Source: Ignavibacteria bacterium (GTDB lineage: Bacteria; Bacteroidota; Ignavibacteria; Ignavibacteriales; Melioribacteraceae). Taken from it: a stretch of 64,000 nucleotides of DNA. A program made the position numbers and the translations under genes. Shown one piece after another: positions 34,364 through 42,883 of the stretch. Location: positions 71,745-135,744 of the forward strand of contig WPAE01000008.1 of NCBI GenBank assembly GCA_009773205.1, in the 5' to 3' direction. Position 1 is the stretch's first letter. Each line of letters starts with the position of its first letter. The notes beneath the pieces are model-generated. The model saw nothing but the letters and a program-made list of their open reading frames with translations, was not told the origin of the DNA and made no database searches.

Positions 34364-37300
34364 GTGAAAGAAACAACAACAGCAATTACAAGAATGCTAA
34401 TAGCAATCTTACTGTTGGCATCATTTTCATTTTCCGCATTTGCTCAAAAAGTTACAGGCGAGAAAAAAGTTACGGATTATACTAGTATAGCAAAAGTAAA
34501 CTCTCACACAGATGGTGTTAACGTTACTTATACTAATCCGTACACAAACGCTACACAATCAACCTTTGCAGGCGCTTTTGATGGAACTTTGAATTCTACA
34601 TCGAAGAAGTTCTATTGCATAGATTTAAAAAATAATTTAGCCACCAATGAAGATTATTGGGATGAGGGAATAACTCCTTCTAAAGTAACTTATGTTTTGA
34701 ATAATTATTATCCATACAAAACCGGTTATGCCGGAGCTATGACAGAAATGAAGAAAGAAGCATCTGCAGTTCAGCTTGCAATTTGGCATTTTATGGATAA
34801 TTTAAATGCAAATACAGTTACCGATGCAGCAATTAAGACACGAGCTTTGGCTATTATTGCCGATGCCAATACAAATCATGCTAATGTAACTCCAATTCAA
34901 ACACTTGTTATTTTACCTGCTTCTATGCAATACATTCAAGGCACTAACGCTGTGTTTAATGTTTTGGCTTTGGACTTAAGTGGAAACCCTATTGCAGGAA
35001 AAACAATTAATATCTCAACTACTGGTGGTACATTAAGCGCTACAAGTGGAGTAACAGATGCTAATGGTAAAGTTGGACCAATTACTTTAACCTATTCGGG
35101 TACAGGCGCAGTTACTGTTTCTGCTAAGGCAACCATAGAAATTCCGCAAGGCACTATTTATGTTCATAAAACAAATTCTTCTGGCAAGCAAAAGTTAGTT
35201 TTAGCAACTCCTGTTACAGATCTAAAGAAGGTTGATGCAAAATTCAGTTGGTTTGCACCAGCAGGATGCGATTTATCAAGATATATGACTTTTACACAGG
35301 GCGGGTGGGGAAGTCCATCAAACAGCCAGCCTGGTTCTATAAGAGATGCTAACTTTGCGGCAGTTTATCCAAACGGATTAACAATTGGTGGGAACTATAC
35401 AATTAAGCTAACATCAGCTACGGCAGTAAAAAATTATTTGCCAGATGGCGGAACTGCCTCGGCTCTAACACAAAATTATATCAATCCTACTGCTCAAATA
35501 AATGTTTTGGCAGGTCAAATTACTGCATTGAAACTAAATGTTGATTACTCGGCTGCGGGTTATTTAGGCGCTGCTTCAGTTAGCCTTGGTTCTCTAAATA
35601 TTACTTCTGGTCCATTTACTGGAATGACTGTTAATCAATTTTTAGCTATTGCCAATAGTGCTTTAGGAGGTGCTTCAACTACTTATTCTTTAAGCGCAAT
35701 AAACGATGCGGCAACTGCAATTAACGAGAACTTTAATGATGGCGCTAATAAAGAATTCTTGGGCTGCGACGCTCCAAAAGCTTCAATAGGTGATAGAGTA
35801 TGGATAGACACAAATAAGAATGGAATTCAAGATAACGGTGAAGTTGGTTTAGCTAACGTAACAGTAAAATTATATACATGCGCAAATGTTGAAGTTGCTA
35901 CAACTACAACAAACGCAAGCGGTATTTATTCTTTCACAAACCTAACACCTGGCGATTACTATTTAGTATTTACAACGCCATCTGGATATACAGTTACAAC
36001 AAAAGATGCTGGTTCTAACGATGCATTAGACTCCGACGTTGATGCAGCAACCGGAAAAACAATTTGTACAACATTATCTCCCGGCGAAAACGATTTAACT
36101 TGGGATGCAGGCTTCTATACAGAATGTAAAAACAAGATTGGCGATTTTGTATGGCACGATAAAAATCTTAACGGCATCCAAGATTCTGGTGAACCTGGTA
36201 TTTCTGGCGTTAAAATTGAATTATTAAGCGGCTCTACAGTTGTTGCTAGTTCAACAACAAACGCAAGCGGAGCTTATTCATTTTCTAATCTAGCTAACGG
36301 TACATACGGAGTTAGAGTAGCAGCTTCAAATTATAACAGCGGCGGCGCTTTGCTTAGCACAACACAAACTAAGTGGTACGCAACAAAGAAAAACCAAGGT
36401 ACAAACGATGAAAAGGACAACGATGCTAATAAGAATGAAATAGTTACTGTTACAGTAAACTGCGGTGATGACTTAACAGTTGATTTCGGTTTCTATAAAA
36501 CTTGTGTAAGTGTTTCCAAAACTGCCAACAAACAAACAGCGGCGGTTGGCGATATTATTACTTACACAATTACAGTTGAAAACTGCGGCGATGTAAAATT
36601 AGCCGGCGGAGTTGATTTAGTTGATGCGATGTTAGGAATTAACATGAATTTCTCTCTCGAAGCAGGAGCTTCAAAAGTTGTAACTGGAACATACACCGTT
36701 AAATCTTCTGACTGTGGTAACCTTGTTAATACCGTTTCGGCAACTGGTCACCCAGTAAATCACAATGAAACAGTTAAAGATAGTGCTTCATTCACAGTAT
36801 TAGTTGACTGCGATAAAAAAGCTGACCTTAAGATTGAAAAGACTTCAAACGTTACAAACGCAAACTGCGGAGATAATGTAACTTATACAATTAAAGTTAC
36901 TAATCTCGGTCCGGATGCAGCTTCTAACGTAGTTGTAAACGATGCACTTCCTGCAAGCCTGTTGTATCAATCAGCATCTGTTACACAAGGTTCATTTAAC
37001 AGCACAAGTGGTTTGTGGAATGTTGGCACATTAGCAAATGGCGCTAATGCAACATTAACATTAAATGTTAAGATTGACTGCAGTACAGCAAACTCTACTC
37101 CATTCGATCTTGGCGCAGCAAAAACTTTCAACTTGTTTATTTTAGAAGATTTAAATCAGCCATCATCTGATACTGAAGGAAAAGTTGCAGTTGGACGTAA
37201 TGCTACACTAGCGAATTACAGTGTTGGTGATAGATTACCATCAAACAGCGGTGATGTACTAATAGTTGGAAATCATTTACAATATACTAGCGGACAGGTT

Positions 37301-39163
37301 TTTCACGGAAATGTAGTATATGGCAACACAACAAACTTACCGCTAAACTCGGTATCAATTTCTGGTGGAACATTACGTAAAGACAATCCAATAGATTTTG
37401 CAGCAGCTAAAACATATTTGCAAGGCTTATCAACATCCTTAGGCAGTTATACAGTTAATGGCTCAACTACATTCCAATGGGGCACATTAACTCTAACCGG
37501 AAACGATCCATACTTGAACGTGTTCCATGTAAATGAAAGCGATTTAAGTTCTGCTAACAGTGTAATAATCAACGCTCCAAATGGTTCCGTAGTATTGGTT
37601 AATATCAATGGTACAACAGTTTCTTGGATGGGCGGTTTGGTTGTAAACGGTACAGCAATTACAAATGTATTATATAATTTCTATCAAGCTCAAAATTTGA
37701 ATATCTCAGGCATAGATGTACGCGGCTCAATTTTAGCTCCTTATGCTGCTTTGAATTATCCAGCCGGTGTTATACACGGGCAAGTTATTGTTAAATCTAT
37801 GATCGGCAGCGGTCAATTCAACCTTGCATTATTTGGCGGAAACATTCCGGTTGATAAGAAGATTACAAACGTTGCAATAGCATCTTCTACTACAACCGAC
37901 CCACAACTTGGTAACAATACCGCAAGCGCAACTGTTAATATTGGAAGCACAAACGGAAGCGGAACTGGTCCAGGAACAGGAACAGGTTCTGGTACTGGAA
38001 CAGGCACTGGCTCTAACGGAGGCGGGTCTTGGTCTGCTGTATGCTCGTTTGCACAAGGACAAATTATTTACACTCTCTTATATGATGGTGGAAGTATCTA
38101 CGCCGGTACAATGGGCGGTATGATCTACAAAACTACAAACGGTGGACAGAACTGGACATTGATCAACAGCGGAATGGGTGTAGGGTTCATCTGGGCTTTC
38201 ACAAATAATAACGGAACAATCTTCGCTGCAACAGAAAACGGTGTTTACAAATACACAGGCACTGCTTGGGTTCTTACATCTCTTAGCGGTAAAGATGTTC
38301 ATACATTAGCTGCTTATAACGGAACATTGTATGCAGGTACTTGGGGCTTCGGTATCTTCAAATCAACTGATAACGGAACAACTTGGTCTGCAATTAATAC
38401 AGGTTTAGAACAGTTCTTAACTGTACAGGCAATTACAGTACATAACGGAACAATCTTTGCAGGTACTATTGGCGGCGGTATGTTCAAATCTACAGACGGC
38501 GCTACTTGGTCTAAAACCATTTGCGGTTATCAAGCAATTTGGGCGCTTGGTTCTAACGGAAGCGCTATCTTTGCCGGAACTTACGGCGATGGCATCTACA
38601 AATCAGTTGATGGCGGTTTAAGCTTTACTAAATTATCATCTCTGCCTGTAGCTTTCATTTACTCTATCGTTACGGATGCAAGTGGTAAAGTTTACGCAAG
38701 CTCATTAACAAACGGTGTTTTTGTATCGGCAGATAACGGCGCAACCTGGTCTGCACTTGGTATGAGCGGTTACGGAGTTAGCGCACTTATGGTTAACCCT
38801 AAGACAAGTGATGTTTATGCCGGAACAAAAGAAGGCGTTATTTATAAAATTAGCGGTGAAAAGAACACTACATCTGTTGAAGGTTCTGGAGAAATGCCGA
38901 CAGAATTTAAGTTAGCTCAAAACTATCCGAACCCATTCAACCCAACTACTACAATTGAGTTTGCAGTTACTAAAGCCGGAAACTACGCACTAAAAGTATA
39001 TGATGTACTCGGTCAAGAAATTGCTTCTCTAATAGATCAAAACTTGAACGCCGGAACACATAAAGTAAACTTTGATGCAAGCAAACTTTCTAGCGGTATG
39101 TATATCTACAGATTAACTGGCAGCAATGTAAACTTAACTAAGAAGATGTTGCTCACTAAATAG
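34364..39163 (+). CDS. Surface adhesin with thioester domain and T9SS signal
   Basis: A 1599-residue exported protein. Signal peptide about 1-28. Residues about 40-165 look like a TQXA-type thioester domain: KKFYCIDL with Cys85 and SAVQLAIWHF with Gln137, the pair that forms an internal Cys-Gln thioester in Gram-positive adhesins. Then an Ig-like (Big_1) module (176-259), an unassigned part (263-466), two SdrD_B modules (472-585, 589-712; GDRVWIDTNKNGIQDNGE, GDFVWHDKNLNGIQDSGE), two DUF11 modules (712-907), a choice-of-anchor A domain (912-1162), a Gly-Thr-Ser linker (about 1196-1222), an Asp-box/YCF48-like propeller (1226-1502) and a T9SS domain (LAQNYPNPFNPTTT, about 1511-1599). Start GTG with AGGGAGAAG upstream. 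Likely a covalent-capable surface adhesin; thioester formation is inferred from motifs. Confidence 0.85.
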   Translation: MKETTTAITRMLIAILLLASFSFSAFAQKVTGEKKVTDYTSIAKVNSHTDGVNVTYTNPYTNATQSTFAGAFDGTLNSTSKKFYCIDLKNNLATNEDYWDEGITPSKVTYVLNNYYPYKTGYAGAMTEMKKEASAVQLAIWHFMDNLNANTVTDAAIKTRALAIIADANTNHANVTPIQTLVILPASMQYIQGTNAVFNVLALDLSGNPIAGKTINISTTGGTLSATSGVTDANGKVGPITLTYSGTGAVTVSAKATIEIPQGTIYVHKTNSSGKQKLVLATPVTDLKKVDAKFSWFAPAGCDLSRYMTFTQGGWGSPSNSQPGSIRDANFAAVYPNGLTIGGNYTIKLTSATAVKNYLPDGGTASALTQNYINPTAQINVLAGQITALKLNVDYSAAGYLGAASVSLGSLNITSGPFTGMTVNQFLAIANSALGGASTTYSLSAINDAATAINENFNDGANKEFLGCDAPKASIGDRVWIDTNKNGIQDNGEVGLANVTVKLYTCANVEVATTTTNASGIYSFTNLTPGDYYLVFTTPSGYTVTTKDAGSNDALDSDVDAATGKTICTTLSPGENDLTWDAGFYTECKNKIGDFVWHDKNLNGIQDSGEPGISGVKIELLSGSTVVASSTTNASGAYSFSNLANGTYGVRVAASNYNSGGALLSTTQTKWYATKKNQGTNDEKDNDANKNEIVTVTVNCGDDLTVDFGFYKTCVSVSKTANKQTAAVGDIITYTITVENCGDVKLAGGVDLVDAMLGINMNFSLEAGASKVVTGTYTVKSSDCGNLVNTVSATGHPVNHNETVKDSASFTVLVDCDKKADLKIEKTSNVTNANCGDNVTYTIKVTNLGPDAASNVVVNDALPASLLYQSASVTQGSFNSTSGLWNVGTLANGANATLTLNVKIDCSTANSTPFDLGAAKTFNLFILEDLNQPSSDTEGKVAVGRNATLANYSVGDRLPSNSGDVLIVGNHLQYTSGQVFHGNVVYGNTTNLPLNSVSISGGTLRKDNPIDFAAAKTYLQGLSTSLGSYTVNGSTTFQWGTLTLTGNDPYLNVFHVNESDLSSANSVIINAPNGSVVLVNINGTTVSWMGGLVVNGTAITNVLYNFYQAQNLNISGIDVRGSILAPYAALNYPAGVIHGQVIVKSMIGSGQFNLALFGGNIPVDKKITNVAIASSTTTDPQLGNNTASATVNIGSTNGSGTGPGTGTGSGTGTGTGSNGGGSWSAVCSFAQGQIIYTLLYDGGSIYAGTMGGMIYKTTNGGQNWTLINSGMGVGFIWAFTNNNGTIFAATENGVYKYTGTAWVLTSLSGKDVHTLAAYNGTLYAGTWGFGIFKSTDNGTTWSAINTGLEQFLTVQAITVHNGTIFAGTIGGGMFKSTDGATWSKTICGYQAIWALGSNGSAIFAGTYGDGIYKSVDGGLSFTKLSSLPVAFIYSIVTDASGKVYASSLTNGVFVSADNGATWSALGMSGYGVSALMVNPKTSDVYAGTKEGVIYKISGEKNTTSVEGSGEMPTEFKLAQNYPNPFNPTTTIEFAVTKAGNYALKVYDVLGQEIASLIDQNLNAGTHKVNFDASKLSSGMYIYRLTGSNVNLTKKMLLTK

Positions 39164-39198
39164 GCTCAAGCGAAAAGGTTCAAGCTGCAAGCGTAAAG

Positions 39199-39229
39199 AA
39201 GCCCCGCCACAAGCGGGGTTTTCTTTTTT
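39199..39229 (+). terminator. Rho-independent terminator after the adhesin gene
   Basis: AAGCCCCGC-CACAA-GCGGGGTT followed by TTCTTTTTT: a seven-base GC stem, extended by an AA/TT pair, and a T tract, 36 bases after the stop codon. Confidence 0.9.
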
Positions 39230-39892
39230 AAACCGACTGGATACTGGTGTAATAACTCGTTAAAAATGTCAGTAATAAATTTGTAAATCCATTAACTAAA
39301 GTTTTGTTTTAGGGTAACTTAAGGAGAGACCCGATAATTTGGGATAAACTCCGCCCGCCCTAACTGCCGACAAGGCATGCTGGAGTTGCCCTAAAACTGC
39401 GGCAAAATAATTCCGCGGTTTATCCTAATTTAATTTTTGATTCTGACCTCTCCACGGGCAACCCATTTGGAAAGGATGAATTTTATAGCAATTTAATAAC
39501 TCTTATTACTTGAGTAAACATTTGCGAATAGTATAGTTGTTTGCAAAGTTTACATACCAGCACTCATGAAAAAAATAATTTTCCATTTTTTCATTCTTAA
39601 CATTTTTCAATTCTATTCCTTATTTTGAATTACAATTTCATGGGATTTCACTTCCTTACGTTTAATATAAGAGCGAAGACTTTTATGCACCAATTTTCTT
39701 TGGGAGAAATGAAAACAGTTCTATATACACAAGTTTTCCAAAATCTACTAACCCCACATTAATCTAAAAGGTGGAATTAATATACTATGATAGCAAAAGA
39801 GTGTTTTACAAAGGTATGATTAGCGAAGTCTTCGTTTTACCAGAATCATACTACTATTGGCAAATGATTCAAAGAAATTTCTAATAATGAAT
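39230..39892. other. Long non-coding stretch
   Basis: About 660 bases with no supported gene. The left part holds the inverted-repeat structure at 39306-39397 and a further stem GGATAAACTCCGC (about 39342-39354) with GCGGTTTATCC (about 39415-39425). The rest is AT-rich with no recognised family. Confidence 0.6.
39306..39397. repeat. Inverted-repeat element of unknown family
   Basis: GTTTTAGGGTAACT (39306-39319) and AGTTGCCCTAAAAC (39384-39397) are inverted, 13 of 14 bases. The interior contains the CTGCCGACAAGGCATG palindrome-like stretch. A second structure overlaps its right half, so this may be two elements, one inside the other. Confidence 0.55.
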
Positions 39893-40027
39893 GAGTCGAA
39901 TCTAACCCGCCTGCCTCTTTAGACCAAACATGGCGGGCAGGAAAGGTCTTTTTGACAATTTCTGGTTACAATTTAAAGTCGAAAACAACATTTTTAAATA
40001 ATGATCATGGCTTTTTAGAGTAGGCTC
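39893..40027. repeat. MITE-like element, family 3, copy
   Basis: The right end GGCTTTTTAGAGTAGGCTC (40009-40027) is the exact reverse complement of the first 19 bases of the element at 29949. The left end GAGTCGAATCTAACCCGCC matches the copy at 44345 (GAGCCGAATCTAACCCGCC). Both copies share an internal CGCC...GGCGGG hairpin and AATGATCATGG before the right end. Confidence 0.8.
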
Positions 40028-40106
40028 ATATATGTTGAATCAGTATCATACAGTTAAAAAGTAATTTAACTATTAAGACGGGCTAAATTATTTCGGGAGA
40101 TATTTT

Positions 40107-40502
40107 ATGAACCGATCAATTTTTCTTAAAAAAATTATTGCCAGTTCTATTTCTCTATTCATTCCAGTTAAATCGAAGCCAGTTGCTAAAACAAAAAGAT
40201 ATTTTCTTGCCAAATTTTATGTTGCTGGTTTTGTCTATTACGATGGCGAAACAGTTCTGAATAACTTAAAAGTCGGTGAGGAACTAAAAATAATTCAAGA
40301 ACCAACAAATCCTTACGACCGGCGCGCCCTGGAAATTTACACTGCTAATAATATTAAAATTGGTTATGTGCCTCGTGAAGAAAATCCAATACCCTCCCGT
40401 TTAGCTCGACAAAATATTAATATTATTGGGACAGTAGATAAAATTAATATGGAGGCAGATTTATGGAGAGCTTTAAGAATTAATTTGTTTGCGGAGGTAT
40501 AG
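40107..40502 (+). CDS. Stand-alone HIRAN-domain protein
   Basis: A 131-residue protein. Residues about 33-131 form a HIRAN domain, the OB-like DNA-end-binding module best known from HLTF/Rad5 helicases: FYVAGFVYYDG, LKVGEELKIIQEPTNPYDRRALEIY, IKIGYVPREENPIPSRL. The N-terminus (MNRSIFLKKIIASSISLFIP) looks like a membrane or signal segment, unexpected for a DNA-binding module, although similar stand-alone forms occur in Bacteroidota. ATG with GGGAG upstream. Its TAG overlaps the next GTG by one base. Confidence 0.82.
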   Translation: MNRSIFLKKIIASSISLFIPVKSKPVAKTKRYFLAKFYVAGFVYYDGETVLNNLKVGEELKIIQEPTNPYDRRALEIYTANNIKIGYVPREENPIPSRLARQNINIIGTVDKINMEADLWRALRINLFAEV

Positions 40503-40702
40503 TGTCAAAAGAGAAGCCGATAAAGTACCTGGGAATATACTCTCTCATAGGCGCACTTATTGTCGGGTTGTTGAAAGATAGGGTATCAAGCGAATCTTGG
40601 CAGTTTGTGCTTACTTGGATATTGTTGATACTTGCTGTTATTGCCGCAAACAGATTTTCAAAATATTTGCTCTCTGAAAGAAAAACAACAAACAAAGAAT
40701 AA
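40502..40702 (+). CDS. Small two-helix membrane protein
   Basis: A 66-residue hypothetical protein starting with GTG, with a strong GGAGGT site at 40493-40498 and a one-base overlap with the HIRAN gene. Two hydrophobic segments (about 9-24, 34-50) are followed by a basic tail (SKYLLSERKTTNKE). Coupled translation suggests it works with the HIRAN protein; function unknown. Confidence 0.65.
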   Translation: MSKEKPIKYLGIYSLIGALIVGLLKDRVSSESWQFVLTWILLILAVIAANRFSKYLLSERKTTNKE

Positions 40703-40923
40703 TCACTTTGCATAGCTTTGTGGTAGATTATCCCAATTAAGAAAGAATTTGAGAATTGATTATAAATAATATTAATCCTGAACATAGCCCGGATTAGGTG
40801 CGGGATGCACGGGATTACTTGCCTCGTTTAGCAGTCCAAGAGGGATAGAAAATCTTAATGAAAAACATGCTATTATGAATAGCTATGCAATAAGTCATTT
40901 TATCAAAATAAAAATAAAATGTT

Positions 40924-41339
40924 ATGATTAAATCAATTGAAGAAATCAAAAACAATTACCATCTTTTCATTGATAAAACAAATAAAGATTCCGTTGTGCT
41001 AATAGATGCCTCTAAACTTGGCACAACTATTAAAGTAGATAAAAACCAAAAAACTGTTCTAAGCGCGGAAGAAGAAAAAAAATAATAACCGCGTTTAACA
41101 ATAAACAAGCTGTTGATGATTTCTCAGTTGTCGTTTCTTATGATGACATAAAAGCAAAAAACTATTCCTTAAGCGCCGGGCAGTATTTTGATGTTAAAAT
41201 TGATTACGTGGATATTACTAAAGAAGAGTTTGATGAGAAGATGAAGCAATTCAAAATAAATCTTATGAGTCTTAATAGTGAGGCGACAAAATTTAATGAT
41301 GAGATATTAAAGCAAATGGATTTATTACTTTATGAATAA
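40924..41339 (+). pseudogene. C-terminal remnant of HsdM with a poly-A frameshift
   Basis: The two reading frames together give SVVLIDASKLGTTIKVDKNQ...AEEEKK and IITAFNNKQAVDDFSVVVSYDDIKAKNYSLSAGQYFDVKIDY, the conserved C-terminal end of type I restriction methylase subunits. The first frame (40924-41085) stops right after a run of eight A's (41075-41082). Adding one A restores the second frame, which runs to 41339 and overlaps the hsdS start. The whole catalytic N-terminal domain (including NPPY) is missing upstream, so the gene is dead even without the frameshift, unless the rest lies elsewhere. Confidence 0.85.
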
Positions 41340-42552
41340 AGAATTGTTAAATAGTCGTGTTGAATTTTTATATGGCTTCGGTGTAAGAGTAGATAATGAA
41401 GAAAGTGGCAACTATCCGGTTTTTGGTTCTAATGGAATAATAGGTTTTATAAATAATTTTAAAGTGAAAGGACCCGGTGTAATAGTAGGCAGAAAAGGAA
41501 GTGTTGGTAAAGTAACTTTTTCTAAGGAAAACTTTACTCCTTCTGATACTGCTTATTACTTGTCAATAAAAAACCCCGAAACAGATGACTTATTGTTCTG
41601 GTATTATTATTTAAAAATGCTAGGATTGGAAAAATTAAATACGCATAGTTCTGTTCCCGGTTTAAGTCGTGAACTTGCTTATCTAATTAATATTAATGTT
41701 CCGGATTTAATATCTCAACAAAAAATCGCCGGAGTTCTTTCCGCTTTAGATTCTAAAATAGAACTTAACAACCGCATAAACGCGGAGCTTGAGGCGATGG
41801 CAAAAACCATTTACGATTATTGGTTCGTCCAGTTCGATTTCCCACATCCTTTTACAAAAGTTATAACCAATAAAAACGGCCGTCGGACTGAGCTTGTCGA
41901 AGTCAAACCCTACAAATCCTCCGGCGGAAAAATGGTTTACAACCCACAGCTCAAAAGAGAAATACCGGCTGGGTGGGAGGTGGGAAAGATTAATGATTTT
42001 TGCAAAACTGCATCTGGTGGAACGCCACTATCCACCCAAAAAGAATATTATGATAATGGAGATATTCCTTGGATAAATAGCGGTGAACTGAATAATCCAT
42101 ATATAATTAATACAAGTAATTTTATCACAAAAGAAGGGCTTGCAAACTCAAGTGCAAAATTATTTTCTCCGAATACAATTCTAATTGCGTTATATGGTGC
42201 TACTGCTGGTAAAGTTAGTTTGTTACATATAGAAGCTTGCACAAATCAAGCAGTTTGTGCAGTAATTCCAAATTCAACTTTGGCAGTTTACTACCTTAAA
42301 TTTTCATTGGAGAAAATCTATAATTATTTAATAAATCTTAGTTCTGGATCTGCCAGAGACAATTTATCACAAGACATGATTAATGAACTCACTTTTCTTA
42401 TTCCTACTGATAAACTATTGTCAAAATTTAATGAAATTGTTAAACCTTGTGTGGCTTCTTTAATTCATAATCTAAAACAGAATGAACAACTCACCCAACT
42501 CCGCGATTGGCTATTGCCAATGCTAATGAACGGGCAGGTAAAAGTGAAATAA
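41332..42552 (+). CDS. hsdS: Type I restriction-modification specificity subunit HsdS
   Basis: A 406-residue protein with two target-recognition domains. TRD1 (about 10-130) reads FGSNGIIGFIN...VIVGRKGSVGKVTF. The first conserved helix contains QQKIAGVLSALDSKIELNNRINAELEAMAKTIYDYWFVQFDFP (about 125-165). TRD2 (about 210-345) reads CKTASGGTPLSTQKEYYDNGDIPWINSGEL...IALYGATAGKVSL. The second helix ends LRDWLLPMLMNGQVKV. TRD1 starts abruptly, without the usual leading segment, so the N-terminus may be shortened. A palindromic DNA stretch at 41882-41904 is read in frame between the halves as GRRTELVEVKP. ATG overlaps the hsdM remnant. Without intact hsdM or any hsdR nearby it is probably orphaned. 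Confidence 0.9.
   Translation: MNKELLNSRVEFLYGFGVRVDNEESGNYPVFGSNGIIGFINNFKVKGPGVIVGRKGSVGKVTFSKENFTPSDTAYYLSIKNPETDDLLFWYYYLKMLGLEKLNTHSSVPGLSRELAYLININVPDLISQQKIAGVLSALDSKIELNNRINAELEAMAKTIYDYWFVQFDFPHPFTKVITNKNGRRTELVEVKPYKSSGGKMVYNPQLKREIPAGWEVGKINDFCKTASGGTPLSTQKEYYDNGDIPWINSGELNNPYIINTSNFITKEGLANSSAKLFSPNTILIALYGATAGKVSLLHIEACTNQAVCAVIPNSTLAVYYLKFSLEKIYNYLINLSSGSARDNLSQDMINELTFLIPTDKLLSKFNEIVKPCVASLIHNLKQNEQLTQLRDWLLPMLMNGQVKVK
41882..41904. repeat. In-frame hairpin-type repeat inside hsdS
   Basis: The stretch contains GGACTGAGCTTGTCGAAGTC, read as RTELVEVK in the linker between the two halves of HsdS. It closely resembles CAGACTGAGCTTGTCG within the family 1 elements (for example near 48416-48431) and is more GC-rich than its surroundings. 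Confidence 0.6.
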
Positions 42553-42648
42553 ATTCTTAGCACCCCCGTAAGCAAACGGCGGGCAAGTTCGCGACTTAGC
42601 GAGAAAATGGTTTCACGCAGAGACGCCAAGCCGCAAAGAGAAATGAAA

Positions 42649-42828
42649 ATGGAACAAAACAAAATAATTGTATTCGAAAGCAAAAGAATAAGGTGCGTTT
42701 GGCATAACGATGAATGGTATTTCTCCGTAATTGATTTCAGCGGCGCTTTAACAGATACTATTATTCCGGCGCAAACAGGCGTAAACTTAAACTACCACTC
42801 AAGGAAGAAGGTAGTAAATTGCATCTGA
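42649..42828 (+). pseudogene. BRO/DinD-family gene fragment
   Basis: The start reads MEQNKIIVFESKRIRCVWHNDEWYFSVIDFSGALTD, the N-terminal BRO (Bro-N) module found in DinD-like proteins, often encoded within type I restriction loci. After about 35 residues similarity fades and the frame ends at 42828. In another frame, LKEEGS near 42795-42815 resembles the next part of the family, so a deletion and frameshift have likely destroyed the gene. Upstream, 42607-42645 carries the CACGCAGAGACGCCAAG-type repeat related to the CTTTGCG motif of family 2. Confidence 0.72.
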
Positions 42829-42883
42829 AACATGGGACAGCGTTTCGGATAATTAGTAATAAATCTTAAACTCGCGAGGTATT

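Noticed and set aside
37813-38123. Several overlapping frames around the Gly-Thr-Ser linker of the adhesin
   Set aside because: Produced by the low-complexity GGAACAGG-type repeat; the adhesin frame is clearly the coding one.
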